Source: Syntrophales bacterium
GTDB taxonomy: Bacteria; Desulfobacterota; Syntrophia; Syntrophales; UBA2251
Length of the DNA: 9,162 bases
Direction: 5' to 3'
NCBI GenBank assembly: GCA_023230905.1
Contig: JALNWL010000099.1
Coordinates: 1 to 9,162, forward strand
Shown here piece by piece: positions 1 to 7,130 of this stretch; position 1 is the stretch's first letter, and every line of letters begins with the position of its first letter. Made by a program: the position numbers and the translations under genes. A model generated the notes under the pieces. The model saw only the letters and a program-made list of their open reading frames with translations. It was not told the DNA's origin and ran no database searches.

Positions 1-152
1 ATCCTTTCCTCTCTACTTATATCACACCCTGTCATTGATTCACAAATTGCCGGACATCGTGGAGTTGCCCTTCATTGAGCAGAGGAGTTCCCAGGTGTCC
101 GGGCACAACGGGGGCTACGCCATATCCGAGACTTCTCCGGGTGTGACGGGTT
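1..152. other. Non-coding stretch downstream of the sulfatase
   Basis: No gene can be supported here. Short open frames exist on both strands, but none has a ribosome binding site or a recognisable product. A 7-base inverted repeat (50-56 and 96-102) is separated by 39 bases. It has no T-run beside it, so it is not a clear terminator for the sulfatase that ends at 153. Confidence 0.5.
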
Positions 153-1628
153 TCACGCCGAGGCGCATCGCCCCGCCCCTCGCCGGATATGGAAGCGCTT
201 TCGAAGGGTTTCCAGTTCCCGCGACAGGTCGGCGGCCAGCCGGTCACCCGCCGGCGTTCCGCAAAGGTTGTTCATCTCCCGCGGGTCCCGCCTCAGGTCG
301 TAGAGCTCCGGGGGGCGGCACATTTCCCATTCGATCAGTTTGTGGTTTTCCGTCCGGATCGCCTGGTGGGGCGGAACCCGCCCGCCGAAGGGGAAATCCC
401 GGAACAGCTCGTATACGAAGGCCGGGCGGCCGGGGGCCGACGGCGACCGCAGGAGGGGGACGAAGCTCTCCCCCTGCATGGCGTCCGGGACGGGAAGCCC
501 GGCCAGATCCAGGAAGGTCGGGGCGAGATCGATGTTGAGGACCATCCGGGATATCCGCCGCCCCGCCCCCGACACAACCCCCGGGGCGCGGACGAGGAAG
601 GGGATGCGGATGGATTCCTCGTAGGGGTAGTGCTTGGCGTAGAGGCGGTGCTCCCCTCAGAGATAGCCGTTGTCCCCGGCGTAGACGACGATCGTGTCGT
701 CGAGCAGGCCCTTCGCCTCGAGGGCCGCGAGCAGCCGCCCCAACTGTTCGTCCACGGATTCGAGGCATTCGGAGTAGCGGCGGTAGACGTCGTGCATGTT
801 GCCCAGGGTGCCCTCGAGCCAGTTCAGGCCGCTCAAGGTGTTGTACCGGTCGGACTCAGGGGCGAGGAAGGACAGGTCGGCATGGCGGTGCCTTCCGCGG
901 AGGTGGCGCGGCGGTTTCCAGTCGTGGTGTACGGCCTTGTGGCTCAGGCACAGGCAGAAGGGGTTCCGGCGCTTCTGCCGCACGAAATCGAGGGCGTACT
1001 CCGTCAGTTCCTCCGTGATGTAGGGCGTGCGGTTGGGCGTGAGGCGGCCGTTGACGTACAGGGGGCAGTTGAAGTAGTCCCCCTGGCCGTCCTTGCGGGT
1101 GAAGCTGACGAACAGGTCCGCCTCCGGGAGGCGCGGCAGGCCTCCCCCCGGCATGTGCCACTTTCCCACGAAGGCCGTGTCGTAGCCGGCCCGCTTGAGG
1201 TGGCGGAGAAAGGTGACGTTGCGGGTCTCGTCCCAGCGGCTGAAGTTGTTGGTGACGCCGTGCACGCTCGCGTACTGGCCGGTGAGAAAGCTGGCCCGGC
1301 TGGGGCTGCACAGGGCCGTCGTGGCGAAGGCGTTTTCGAAGCGGACCCCCTCGCGGCAGAGGCGGTCCATGTGCGGGGTCTTGAGGAACGGATGGTCCGC
1401 TGCGCCGAGCATGTCGTAGCGGTGGTCGTCCGTCAGAATGAAGATAAAATTCGGCCGCCGTGGCTTGCTTCGGAACGCGAAGGCGGAGGGGACCCCCAGG
1501 GTCAGCCCGCCCGCGGACAGGGCCGCCGCCCCGAGAAACCCCAAGGCCTGCCGCCGGGTGACGGGGGACTCGGCGGGACCCCGGTCGATGGCCGTTGCCG
1601 GAGGGGATGTTTTTCTTGACCGTGACAT
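153..1628 (-). CDS. Tat-exported sulfatase with in-frame UGA at codon 324
   Basis: This is a type I (formylglycine-dependent) sulfatase, expected to hydrolyse sulfate esters outside the cytoplasm. Seen: a twin-arginine signal at residues 24-40 (TRRQALGFLG then a hydrophobic stretch); metal-binding D67-D68 in ILTDD; the formylglycine motif C107-S-P-S-R111; GKWH at 155-158; and the second metal-site motif AGDNGY at 317-322. The C-terminal half (MYEESIR-like, NIDLAPTFLDLAG, ELYDL) is typical of the family. After GDNGYL the frame meets TGA (657-659), then continues GEHRLYAKHYPYEESIRIP with no frame change to a stop at 153. Read through, the protein is 491 residues, a normal family length. Terminated there, it would lose the last third. 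In relatives the UGA position is commonly Trp or Leu (DNGYLWGEH), so one base change from TGG explains it. The start at 1628 was chosen because the Tat signal follows it and it lies 10 bases after the upstream stop. A longer start at 1736 would overlap that gene deeply. The substrate cannot be told. It may be a functional recoded gene, a fresh pseudogene or a sequence error. Confidence 0.8.
657..659 (-). other. In-frame UGA inside the sulfatase gene
   Basis: The plus strand reads TCA, which is UGA in the message, at codon 324. The residues on both sides align with the sulfatase motif DNGY-x-x-GEH. I looked 10-50 bases downstream for a bacterial SECIS hairpin. I found only weak pairings: GGGGAG with CUACCCC around a 20-base loop, and a 3-base stem CCU/AGG. 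Selenocysteine is therefore not well supported at this site. Confidence 0.9.
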
Positions 1629-1638
1629 GGCGGACACC

Positions 1639-2199
1639 TCAGGGGAGGGCATGGGTGGCATAGTGGTGGACCACCTCGTAGACCCATTCCTGTCCCCGGA
1701 TGAGGCCCAGATACATCCCCGCAAGGCCCCCGACAATCAGGAGCCAGACGACAGGATGCCCGATCCGCGCCGACCCGGGGGCCTTGCGCCGATGGACGAG
1801 GCGGCAGGCCAGCTCGCTTAAACCCAGTTCGAAGCAGGTCACGCACACCAGGCCGAAAATCCAGGGAAGAAACAGGAAGTAGACCAGCTCCACCGCGCTG
1901 AACTGGCAGGCCACGCGGGCCTCCACGCGGGCGATCCAGATCAGCGGGTTGGCGAAGGCGAGGAGGGCGCGTTCCGGAAACGTGGCGCCCCGGAGATACC
2001 CGAGGATCGGGCCGATGAATCCCGCTCCCCATACCGACAGGAAGAGGAGGGGCGCAAAGAGGGCGACGACCGCGGTGCGCAAGCCGCCCGGGGGCAGCGA
2101 CCCGGCGGACCCCTCGTAAACCGCACGGGAGACGGCCCAGAGGCCGACGAGCGCTGCCAGCGGGATGAAAAACCGATTGACGATGCCCTCTTCCTGCAT
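1639..2199 (-). CDS. Four-helix inner-membrane protein of unknown function
   Basis: This 186-residue protein is not recognised. It has four hydrophobic segments, at about residues 9-27, 42-68, 102-124 and 148-167. Between the last two is a short basic loop (RLVHRRKAPGSAR), which suggests that loop is cytoplasmic. Charged or His-rich residues close the protein (EVVHHYATHA). The start at 2199 has a good ribosome binding site (GGGAGGAA, about 5 bases upstream). It follows the nnr stop by 28 bases and its own stop is 10 bases before the sulfatase start, so the three genes are probably co-transcribed and perhaps translationally coupled. The topology resembles small Yip1-like or transporter-helper membrane proteins, but no family motif is convincing. 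The gene is real on frame, ribosome binding site and spacing. Its function is open. Confidence 0.75.
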   Translation of the reverse strand: MQEEGIVNRFFIPLAALVGLWAVSRAVYEGSAGSLPPGGLRTAVVALFAPLLFLSVWGAGFIGPILGYLRGATFPERALLAFANPLIWIARVEARVACQFSAVELVYFLFLPWIFGLVCVTCFELGLSELACRLVHRRKAPGSARIGHPVVWLLIVGGLAGMYLGLIRGQEWVYEVVHHYATHALP

Positions 2200-2227
2200 G
2201 GGGTTCCTCCCGGAGGCAGGGGCGCCT

Positions 2228-3799
2228 TCAGATAACGGTGATCGTTCCGTCCGCGCCGGGCGAGGCGGTGCCGGCTTCGCGTTCCGCCTTCAGGGCCCGG
2301 GGCAGGGCCTCCAGGATGTCCTGGGCGGTAAGGCCGTCCATCCCCTTTTCCGCGGCGGCCAGATCGCCGGCCAGGCCGTGGAGATAGACCCCCATGCGGG
2401 CGGCCTCCGTGGCGGCTAGGCCGAGACCGTGCATGGCGGCGATCGCCCCGGTCAGGACGTCGCCCGCGCCCGCCGTGGCCATGCCCGCGTTGCCGGTCAG
2501 GTTGATGAAAACGCGCCCCTCCGGCGTTCCGATGAGCGAATGCGCCCCCTTGAAGACGATCGTCGCCGCGAAATCGCGGGTCGCATCCCGAAGACACCCG
2601 AGACGGTCCCGGCGGAGTTCGTCGGCGCTCTTTCCCGTGATTCTCGACATCTCCCCCAGGTGGGGGGTGAGGATCGTCGGCGCCTTGCGCCCCCGGAGGA
2701 TCTCCGGATGCCCCGCCAGGGCGGTGAGGCCGTCCCCGTCGATCAGGAGCGGCGTTTCGATGGCGCCGGCGAGTTCCCGGACGAGGACCTGGGTTTCCTC
2801 CGCGAGCGACACCCCCGGTCCGATGACGACGAAGTTCATCCGGGCGGCCGTTTCCAGCAGGGCGGCCTTGTTCTCCTGGGCGATGCTGCCGGCGGCTGTT
2901 TCGGCCTGGGGCAGGAACACGATCTCGCTCCCCTTCTGGGCAATGAAGGGGGTGATCGCGGCCGGGGCGGCAAGACGCGCATACCCGCCGCCCGCCTTCA
3001 GGAAGGACAGGGCGGAGAAGTACGGCGCCCCGTAGTAGTTCTTCGCGCCCGCGATGAAGAGGGCCTCGCCGAACGACCCCTTGTGGCCGTCGGGATGCCG
3101 GGGCGGCAGGGTGAGAGGGGCGTTGATTTCCGCATGCAGGGCCTCGCCGGCGGTCAGGGCCGGCGGGAACGAGATGTGGGAGACATAGAGGCGGCCGCCG
3201 TAGGCATGGCCGGGGTAGAGGAGATTGCCGATTTTCGGCAGGCCGAAGGTGACCGTGCAGGCCGCCCGGACGGCGATCCCCATGACAGCGCCGTTATCGC
3301 CGTTGATTCCCGACGGGATGTCGAGACTGAGGACGGGCCGGCCGCTCTCGTTCAAAAACTGGATGACCTCGCGGTACAGACCGCCGATCTCCCGGTCGAG
3401 GCCGGTGCCGAGGAGGGCGTCCACGATCCGGTCGGCGTGCAGGACGTCCCGGCGGATGTCCTGCAGGGCTTCCACGCGCGTGACCGGCACGGGCAGCTTG
3501 CCGAGGACCTGGAAATGGGTCCGGGCCGCTCCTTGAAGTTTGCCCGTATCCCCCAAGGCGAAGACCTTGACCCGGCCGCCCCGGCTGTGGATGGCCCGCG
3601 CCACGACGAAACCGTCGCCGCCGTTGTTGCCGATGCCGCACAGGACGACAAATCTTTTCCCGGCGATCCCGGTCTCCCGGTCCAGGACGGCCACTGCCGC
3701 CAGACCGGCGTTCTCCATGAGGATCATTTCCGGAATGCCGAGCGTTTCAATGGCGTGGCGGTCCATCGTCCGCATCTGTTCGACCGTGGCGATCTTCAT
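2228..3799 (-). CDS. nnr: Bifunctional NAD(P)H-hydrate epimerase / ADP-dependent NAD(P)H-hydrate dehydratase
   Basis: This metabolite-repair enzyme restores hydrated NADH and NADPH. The N-terminal YjeF domain epimerises the R and S hydrates. The C-terminal ribokinase-like domain dehydrates the S form using ADP. Seen: epimerase domain at about 1-215 with MENAG (28-32), GNNGGDG (57-63), DALLGTG (127-133) and DIPSG (160-164); dehydratase domain at about 225-510 with HKGSFG (239-244), GPG (327-329), DGDGLTA (354-360), TPHLGEM (378-384), KGAH (417-420) and the nucleotide loop NAGMATAGAGDVLTG (437-451). The length of 523 residues fits the fused bacterial form (E. coli YjeF/NnrD type). The start at 3799 has GAGAGG upstream and gives the usual MKIATVEQM opening. 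It is the first gene of an operon with a membrane protein and a sulfatase, neither related to hydrate repair by known pathways. Confidence 0.96.
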   Translation of the reverse strand: MKIATVEQMRTMDRHAIETLGIPEMILMENAGLAAVAVLDRETGIAGKRFVVLCGIGNNGGDGFVVARAIHSRGGRVKVFALGDTGKLQGAARTHFQVLGKLPVPVTRVEALQDIRRDVLHADRIVDALLGTGLDREIGGLYREVIQFLNESGRPVLSLDIPSGINGDNGAVMGIAVRAACTVTFGLPKIGNLLYPGHAYGGRLYVSHISFPPALTAGEALHAEINAPLTLPPRHPDGHKGSFGEALFIAGAKNYYGAPYFSALSFLKAGGGYARLAAPAAITPFIAQKGSEIVFLPQAETAAGSIAQENKAALLETAARMNFVVIGPGVSLAEETQVLVRELAGAIETPLLIDGDGLTALAGHPEILRGRKAPTILTPHLGEMSRITGKSADELRRDRLGCLRDATRDFAATIVFKGAHSLIGTPEGRVFINLTGNAGMATAGAGDVLTGAIAAMHGLGLAATEAARMGVYLHGLAGDLAAAEKGMDGLTAQDILEALPRALKAEREAGTASPGADGTITVI

Positions 3800-3910
3800 G
3801 TGTTCCTCTCTTCCGGTTCGTTCAGCGTTCGCGACCCCGCAAAGACCGCGATTCCTCTGCACCGGTTTCCGCGGGGGTTCCTTTCCCGCCGCCGGTCCCG
3901 CGTCTTCGCC

Positions 3911-3940
3911 TTGACGGATATAGCGGATTTGGCGTACAGG
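3911..3940 (+). promoter_or_regulatory. Weak candidate promoter for the iron-sulfur protein gene
   Basis: TTGACG (3911-3916) is followed 18 bases later by TACAGG (3935-3940), pointing at the gene that starts at 4016. The -35 is good and the -10 is poor. It overlaps the opposite-facing nnr promoter candidate, so the two could compete for polymerase. Confidence 0.3.
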
Positions 3941-3945
3941 ATCAA
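3917..3945 (-). promoter_or_regulatory. Candidate sigma-70 promoter for the nnr operon
   Basis: Reading the minus strand, TTGATC (-35, plus positions 3940-3945) is followed by a 17-base spacer and TATATC (-10, plus positions 3917-3922). It points at nnr, leaving a leader of about 110 bases. The match is by eye only. Confidence 0.45.
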
Positions 3946-4015
3946 CCAGAGCTTTTCGAACGCCGGATGTCCCGGCACAGCCCGACCCGCGAGACCCGAT
4001 CCTCCCGGAGCCGCC

Positions 4016-4981
4016 ATGAATGAGAAAAAAAGGACCCTTTCTCCGATCCATCCCGCCACCCGCGCCTTCTACCGGGAGGGGCGGCGCACGCCGGGCTATT
4101 CTTTCATCGACTTCCTCCACGGCTATCTCTACGGCCGCTGGCCCTATTTCTATCTCGGCCTGGGGTTGAGCAACCGCCCCGTCTTCCGTGTACTGCGGCC
4201 GCTCGCGATGGGGATCGGACGGCTCCTGGGCCTGTGGTCCGCGGAGGGAACGGCCGCGGGGAAAAAGAGTCGGACCTTTGCCGACACCTACCACGGCAAG
4301 GTCCTGCCGCTCGAGGGGGCAACGCGCCTGATCTCCGTCGGTGAGGACGTCCGCCTGACCGACCTGGAGCACGTCATCCCCTATGCCACGGCCCGGGACA
4401 TCATCCTGCAGCATCCCGATCACATCGTGGCCCTGGAGTGCCCCTGCCGAGCGAACCGCGAGCACCCCTGCCTACCCCTCGACGTGTGTCTCGCCGTGGG
4501 AGAGCCCTTCGCGAGCTTCACCCTGGCCCACCACCCCCGGCGCAGCCGCCGGCTGTCCGTGGCGGAGGCCGCCGCCGTGCTTAAGGCCGAGCACGAGCGC
4601 GGGCATGTCCATCACGCCTTCTTCAAGGACGCCATGCTGGGTCGCTTCTACGCCATCTGTAATTGTTGTTCCTGCTGTTGCGGAGCGATGGAGGCCCATC
4701 GGAACGGGACCCCCATGCTGGCCGCTTCGGGTTATGTCTGTCGGGTGGACGGGGAACGCTGCCTGGGGTGCGGGGTTTGTGTCGAGGCCTGTCCGTTCCA
4801 GGCGCTGACCCTGGAGGAAAACCGCGCCTCCGTCGATCCCGATCGATGCATGGGGTGCGGGGTTTGCCGGGACCGCTGTCCCGAAGGCGCCCTCGCGTTG
4901 GTGCGGGACCCGATGCACGGCGAACCGCTGGAGATCGAACAGCGGCTGCACGAAAGACACGGCGTCGGGGGCGCGTCCTGA
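4016..4981 (+). CDS. Cysteine-rich 4Fe-4S ferredoxin-type protein
   Basis: This is a 321-residue iron-sulfur protein, probably an electron carrier or a component of a redox complex. The C-terminus holds two classic 4Fe-4S motifs, C249-x2-C252-x2-C255-x3-C259-P and C278-x2-C281-x2-C284-x3-C288-P, as in 2[4Fe-4S] ferredoxins. Upstream of these is a second cysteine-dense region: C142, C144, C152 and C158 (ECPCR ... HPCLPLDVC), then six cysteines in eight residues at 215-222 (CNCCSCCC), and C242. These could hold one or more further clusters. No transmembrane helix is certain, though residues 40-75 are hydrophobic in places, and there is no signal peptide. The start ATG at 4016 has GGAG five bases upstream; the open frame extends further upstream only as antisense to nnr. 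The gene ends 21 bases from the oppositely oriented small gene at 5003. I recognise the ferredoxin domain but cannot name the N-terminal family or the partner. Confidence 0.9.
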   Translation: MNEKKRTLSPIHPATRAFYREGRRTPGYSFIDFLHGYLYGRWPYFYLGLGLSNRPVFRVLRPLAMGIGRLLGLWSAEGTAAGKKSRTFADTYHGKVLPLEGATRLISVGEDVRLTDLEHVIPYATARDIILQHPDHIVALECPCRANREHPCLPLDVCLAVGEPFASFTLAHHPRRSRRLSVAEAAAVLKAEHERGHVHHAFFKDAMLGRFYAICNCCSCCCGAMEAHRNGTPMLAASGYVCRVDGERCLGCGVCVEACPFQALTLEENRASVDPDRCMGCGVCRDRCPEGALALVRDPMHGEPLEIEQRLHERHGVGGAS

Positions 4982-5002
4982 AAACGATCCGCCGCGCGTC
5001 CC

Positions 5003-5191
5003 CTATTTCGCGGTTGCGACCGCCGCCGTGAGTGGTTCGCGCGGCTCGAAGGCGAGGGCCTCGCGCCGGCATGCCGGACACGCTTCGTTTTGACTGGTCC
5101 ACTCGAGATAGCTCTTCCGGACTTCGGCCTTGCCGAAGATCCAGACGGTGGCGGAATGTCCGCACTGGTACTGAAGCGTGCATTTTCCCAT
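5003..5191 (-). CDS. Small Cys/His protein, possible zinc ribbon
   Basis: This 62-residue protein is not assigned to a named family. It has C4, C10-G-H12 and C38-P-A-C41, a spacing that could bind one zinc ion (C10/H12 with C38/C41), and a central aromatic, charged segment (VWIFGKAEVRKSYLEW). A very strong ribosome binding site (GAGGAGGAG, 5197-5205) lies just upstream of the ATG at 5191, which decides this start over an in-frame ATG at 5272. It converges with the iron-sulfur gene across a 21-base gap, with no clear terminator between them. Such small CGH...CxxC proteins are usually hypothetical. Function unknown. Confidence 0.7.
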   Translation of the reverse strand: MGKCTLQYQCGHSATVWIFGKAEVRKSYLEWTSQNEACPACRREALAFEPREPLTAAVATAK

Positions 5192-5196
5192 CTCTG

Positions 5197-5205
5197 CTCC
5201 TCCTC
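5197..5205 (-). promoter_or_regulatory. Strong ribosome binding site fixing the small-gene start
   Basis: The minus strand reads GAGGAGGAG, five bases before the ATG at 5191. No comparable site precedes the upstream in-frame ATG at 5272. Confidence 0.75.
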
Positions 5206-5284
5206 TGCTTTCAGCCCGTGAGGCCGGTCGTGATGTTGACGGCCCCTTCGGGTTCGATGAACCTCCCCCCAATTATGTCACGTC

Positions 5285-5311
5285 GCTATACCATTTTTCC
5301 CGCCCTGTCAA
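5285..5311 (-). promoter_or_regulatory. Possible promoter for the small Cys/His gene
   Basis: On the minus strand a perfect -35 TTGACA (plus 5306-5311) is followed by TATAGC (plus 5285-5290). The spacer is only 15 bases, shorter than the usual 16-18, so this is tentative. Confidence 0.35.
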
Positions 5312-5600
5312 ATGTTTCAGGAGTCGGTGACGGTCCGCGGGCATTCGACATTTTTTTCAATGCCGACGATCGGTTTATCGAAATGACGCTTCGGTCCCCC
5401 GTTTTCGGGTCGCCGGCTCCCCTGCGCCGCCGCGGCGCTCCGGATTCCCCTGGTGATGGACGCTTTTCCCCGTGGCGGGTCTGATCTGGATAAATGCATT
5501 CAATATCCATATGTTGAATCCTTGATCGGTGTGCCGGACAGGCCCGGCGCGAGGCCCCTTGCCGGGTCCTTTCCGGGGAAATTCATCCCGCCGCGGTTGC

Positions 5601-5616
5601 TGGCACGATTTTTCCA
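5601..5616 (+). promoter_or_regulatory. Near-consensus sigma-54 (-24/-12) site
   Basis: TGGCACG (5601-5607), four bases, then TTCCA (5612-5616), against the consensus TGGCACG-N4-TTGCW. The -24 half is perfect. The -12 half has C in place of the normally invariant G. It lies 53 bases before the ATG at 5670, a suitable distance. The single mismatch is at an important base, so confidence is limited. Confidence 0.35.
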
Positions 5617-5669
5617 AGGAATCAAAACAGCGAACCGAAACCGTCATCAAACAGGAGGAGGGTTCCATC

Positions 5670-5981
5670 ATGAAAGAACAGCCAAAAGTGATCCGATATC
5701 GGGGAAGATCCCTCGGAGACCTTCTGCTTGTGGGTGCCTGGCTCCTGTCGCTCGTCGTCGCCGCGGGCCTTTTCCTGTACGCCGGCCATTGGCTGGACGC
5801 CTGGCTGGGGACGTCGCCCTACTTCATGTTCGGCCTGTGCCTTCTTGCCATCATCACGACGGTAGGGAGCTTCTACGAAGATCGGTCGGTCCGCCGCCGG
5901 AACGCCCCGTTCCGCACCTTCAGGATCACGGACCGGTTCGTGTTTCTCATCGGCCCGCCCCGGAAACGCCATTCCCGATAA
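5670..5981 (+). CDS. AtpI/AtpZ-like small membrane protein (orphan copy 1)
   Basis: This 103-residue protein has two hydrophobic segments (about 17-45 and 50-68). The core FLYAGHWLDAWLGTSP followed by FMFGL..LAIITTVGSFYE fits the AtpI/AtpZ family. In ATP synthase operons that family aids assembly of the c-ring or magnesium uptake. After the second helix comes a basic tail (RSVRRRNAPFRTFR ... PPRKRHSR), longer than in the copy at 8733. The start at 5670 has an AGGAGGAG ribosome binding site nine bases upstream. No ATP synthase gene is nearby. About 32 of 62 core residues match the second copy in this window by eye. Whether it serves the ATP synthase or another membrane complex cannot be told. 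Confidence 0.82.
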   Translation: MKEQPKVIRYRGRSLGDLLLVGAWLLSLVVAAGLFLYAGHWLDAWLGTSPYFMFGLCLLAIITTVGSFYEDRSVRRRNAPFRTFRITDRFVFLIGPPRKRHSR

Positions 5982-6122
5982 GCGCGTGGGCCCCCCCGGA
6001 CGACCCCCCGTCCCGCCTCGGGGATTTGGAGCCCCCCTCCAAACGCCTGAAGGCCGGTGCCTGTTCTTGGGCCGGAAGCGCCCGTCCGCGACAAAACGGG
6101 TGCCGATCGCGATGTATTCGTG

Positions 6123-6128
6123 TATGAT
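6123..6128 (+). promoter_or_regulatory. Possible -10 box for the hydrolase gene
   Basis: TATGAT lies 59 bases before the start codon, in an otherwise GC-rich gap (5982-6187). No good -35 sits 16-18 bases upstream. A short hairpin (GGGACC/GGTCCT, near 6131-6149) follows in the leader. Weak call. Confidence 0.25.
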
Positions 6129-6187
6129 GGATGGGACCTTGAGTCGGTCCTACGTATCGACGCTCCACGAGCAAAGGGGGGGGTGCC

Positions 6188-7111
6188 ATGAAAAAGATCT
6201 TCATAGCGCTGCTTGTCGTTCTGGTCGCCGTCGTTGGCGGATATTACGCGTTTCCGGAAAAGGTCGCCGATTATTTCGTCCGGTACGGGCGAAGCCAGGC
6301 CGGGCTGGTCAAGAAGGAGATCCTGATCGATGACCACCGCATCGTCTACCTGGAAGGGGGCCGGGGACCGGCGGTTTTACTCCTGCACGGCTATTCCGCC
6401 GACAAGGACCATTGGACGCGCTTTGCCGCCGGCCTGACGCAACACTACCATGTCGTCATCCCCGATATCCCCGGCTACGGGGAGAGTACCAAACGGATGA
6501 ACGCAAAATATGACCTCTCGAGCCAGGTCGGCCGGCTGCATCGATTTGCTCGCGCCCTCGGTCTGGAGCGTATCCACATCGCAGGGAATTCCATGGGGGG
6601 ATTGTTTGCCGGCGCCTACGCCGCGCGCTATCCCGGGGACTTGATCAGCCTGGGATTGTTCAATGCCGCGGGTGTGAAATCCCCACGGAAGAGCGAGGTC
6701 ATGATACGGGCGGAGCAGGGGGAGAACCTGCTGCTGTTGAAAGATGAAGCGGATCTGCCCCGGGTCATGGGCATGGCCTTTGTAAACCCGCCCCCTCTGC
6801 CTTACCCGTTCAAGAAGCGGTTCATCGAAAAAGCCCTGGCCGACAGGCGCTTCCATGAAAAGGCCCTCGAGGATTTCAAGGGCGATCTTCTCTCTCTGGA
6901 GAAAGACCTGCCAAAGATCAAGGCACCGACGCTGATTCTCTGGGGCAGGAACGATCGGATCATCGACGTCTCCAGTGTGCCCGTCTTCGAGCGAGGATTG
7001 GCCCGTCACCAGACCGTGATCATTGAGAATTGCGGCCATCTGCCGATGATCGAAAAGGTCGGGGAAACGTCCGATGCCTATCTCGCATTCATCGGGAACG
7101 TCCGGCGCTGA
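6188..7111 (+). CDS. Membrane-anchored alpha/beta hydrolase
   Basis: This 307-residue serine hydrolase of the alpha/beta fold probably acts on esters or lipids. The N-terminus is a signal anchor or uncleaved signal (MKK, then about 17 hydrophobic residues), so the enzyme is likely held at the inner membrane facing the periplasm. Seen: oxyanion-hole HG (67-68) in LLLHGYS; DIPGYGES (93-100); nucleophile elbow G133-N-S135-M-G137; acid D256 in WGRNDRIID; and H284 in NCGHLPMIE. These complete the Ser-Asp-His triad. The pattern resembles lipase/esterase families such as Moraxella lip3-type enzymes, but the substrate is unknown. The start at 6188 has an AAGGGGGGG ribosome binding site. It stands alone between a 206-base gap and the lexA-like promoter. 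Confidence 0.9.
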   Translation: MKKIFIALLVVLVAVVGGYYAFPEKVADYFVRYGRSQAGLVKKEILIDDHRIVYLEGGRGPAVLLLHGYSADKDHWTRFAAGLTQHYHVVIPDIPGYGESTKRMNAKYDLSSQVGRLHRFARALGLERIHIAGNSMGGLFAGAYAARYPGDLISLGLFNAAGVKSPRKSEVMIRAEQGENLLLLKDEADLPRVMGMAFVNPPPLPYPFKKRFIEKALADRRFHEKALEDFKGDLLSLEKDLPKIKAPTLILWGRNDRIIDVSSVPVFERGLARHQTVIIENCGHLPMIEKVGETSDAYLAFIGNVRR

Positions 7112-7129
7112 GCCGCCCGCCATTTTTTT
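7104..7129 (+). terminator. Possible weak terminator after the hydrolase
   Basis: GGCG (7104-7107) can pair with CGCC at 7114-7117 or 7118-7121, and a run of seven T (7123-7129) follows. The stem is only about 4 bp, so termination would be modest. It overlaps the end of the hydrolase gene. Confidence 0.3.
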
Positions 7130-7130
7130 C

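Larger units (their letters stand above)
5192..5669. other. Long intergenic region between divergent genes
   Basis: No gene can be supported. It is expected to hold promoters for both flanking genes. Visible items are the minus-strand promoter candidate near 5300; a near-palindrome ATTCAA/TTGAAT at 5498-5503 and 5514-5519; a GC-rich hairpin with an 8-bp stem (5541-5548 and 5561-5568, one G-U pair, 12-base loop) without a T-run; and a sigma-54-like site at 5601-5616. The small frames across it have no ribosome binding sites. Confidence 0.5.

Noticed and set aside
50..102. Inverted repeat CCGGACA/TGTCCGG as a mobile-element end or terminator
   Set aside because: Only 7 bases, a 39-base gap, no T-run, no target duplication and no transposase nearby.
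657..659. Reassignment of UGA to Trp in this organism
   Set aside because: At least five genes in the window end in TGA at the expected family ends, and Trp is coded by TGG elsewhere.
189..1619. Long plus-strand open frame antisense to the sulfatase
   Set aside because: The product is rich in Val, Arg, Gly and Glu with no motif. It arises from GC-rich codon use in the sulfatase on the other strand.
1629..1736. Longer sulfatase start at 1736
   Set aside because: It would overlap the upstream gene by nearly 100 bases and place about 36 unrelated residues before the Tat signal.
2429..4015. Plus-strand frame open far upstream of the iron-sulfur gene, antisense to nnr
   Set aside because: It is a shadow of the GC-rich nnr gene. 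The product is low-complexity, and the ribosome binding site and family start are at 4016.
3800..4465. In-frame extension of nnr upstream of 3799
   Set aside because: It runs antisense through the iron-sulfur gene. The YjeF fold begins at MKIATVEQM, which has its own ribosome binding site.
5498..5519. ATTCAA/TTGAAT inverted repeat as an operator
   Set aside because: Short, AT-rich and not placed against a clear promoter; it could be chance.
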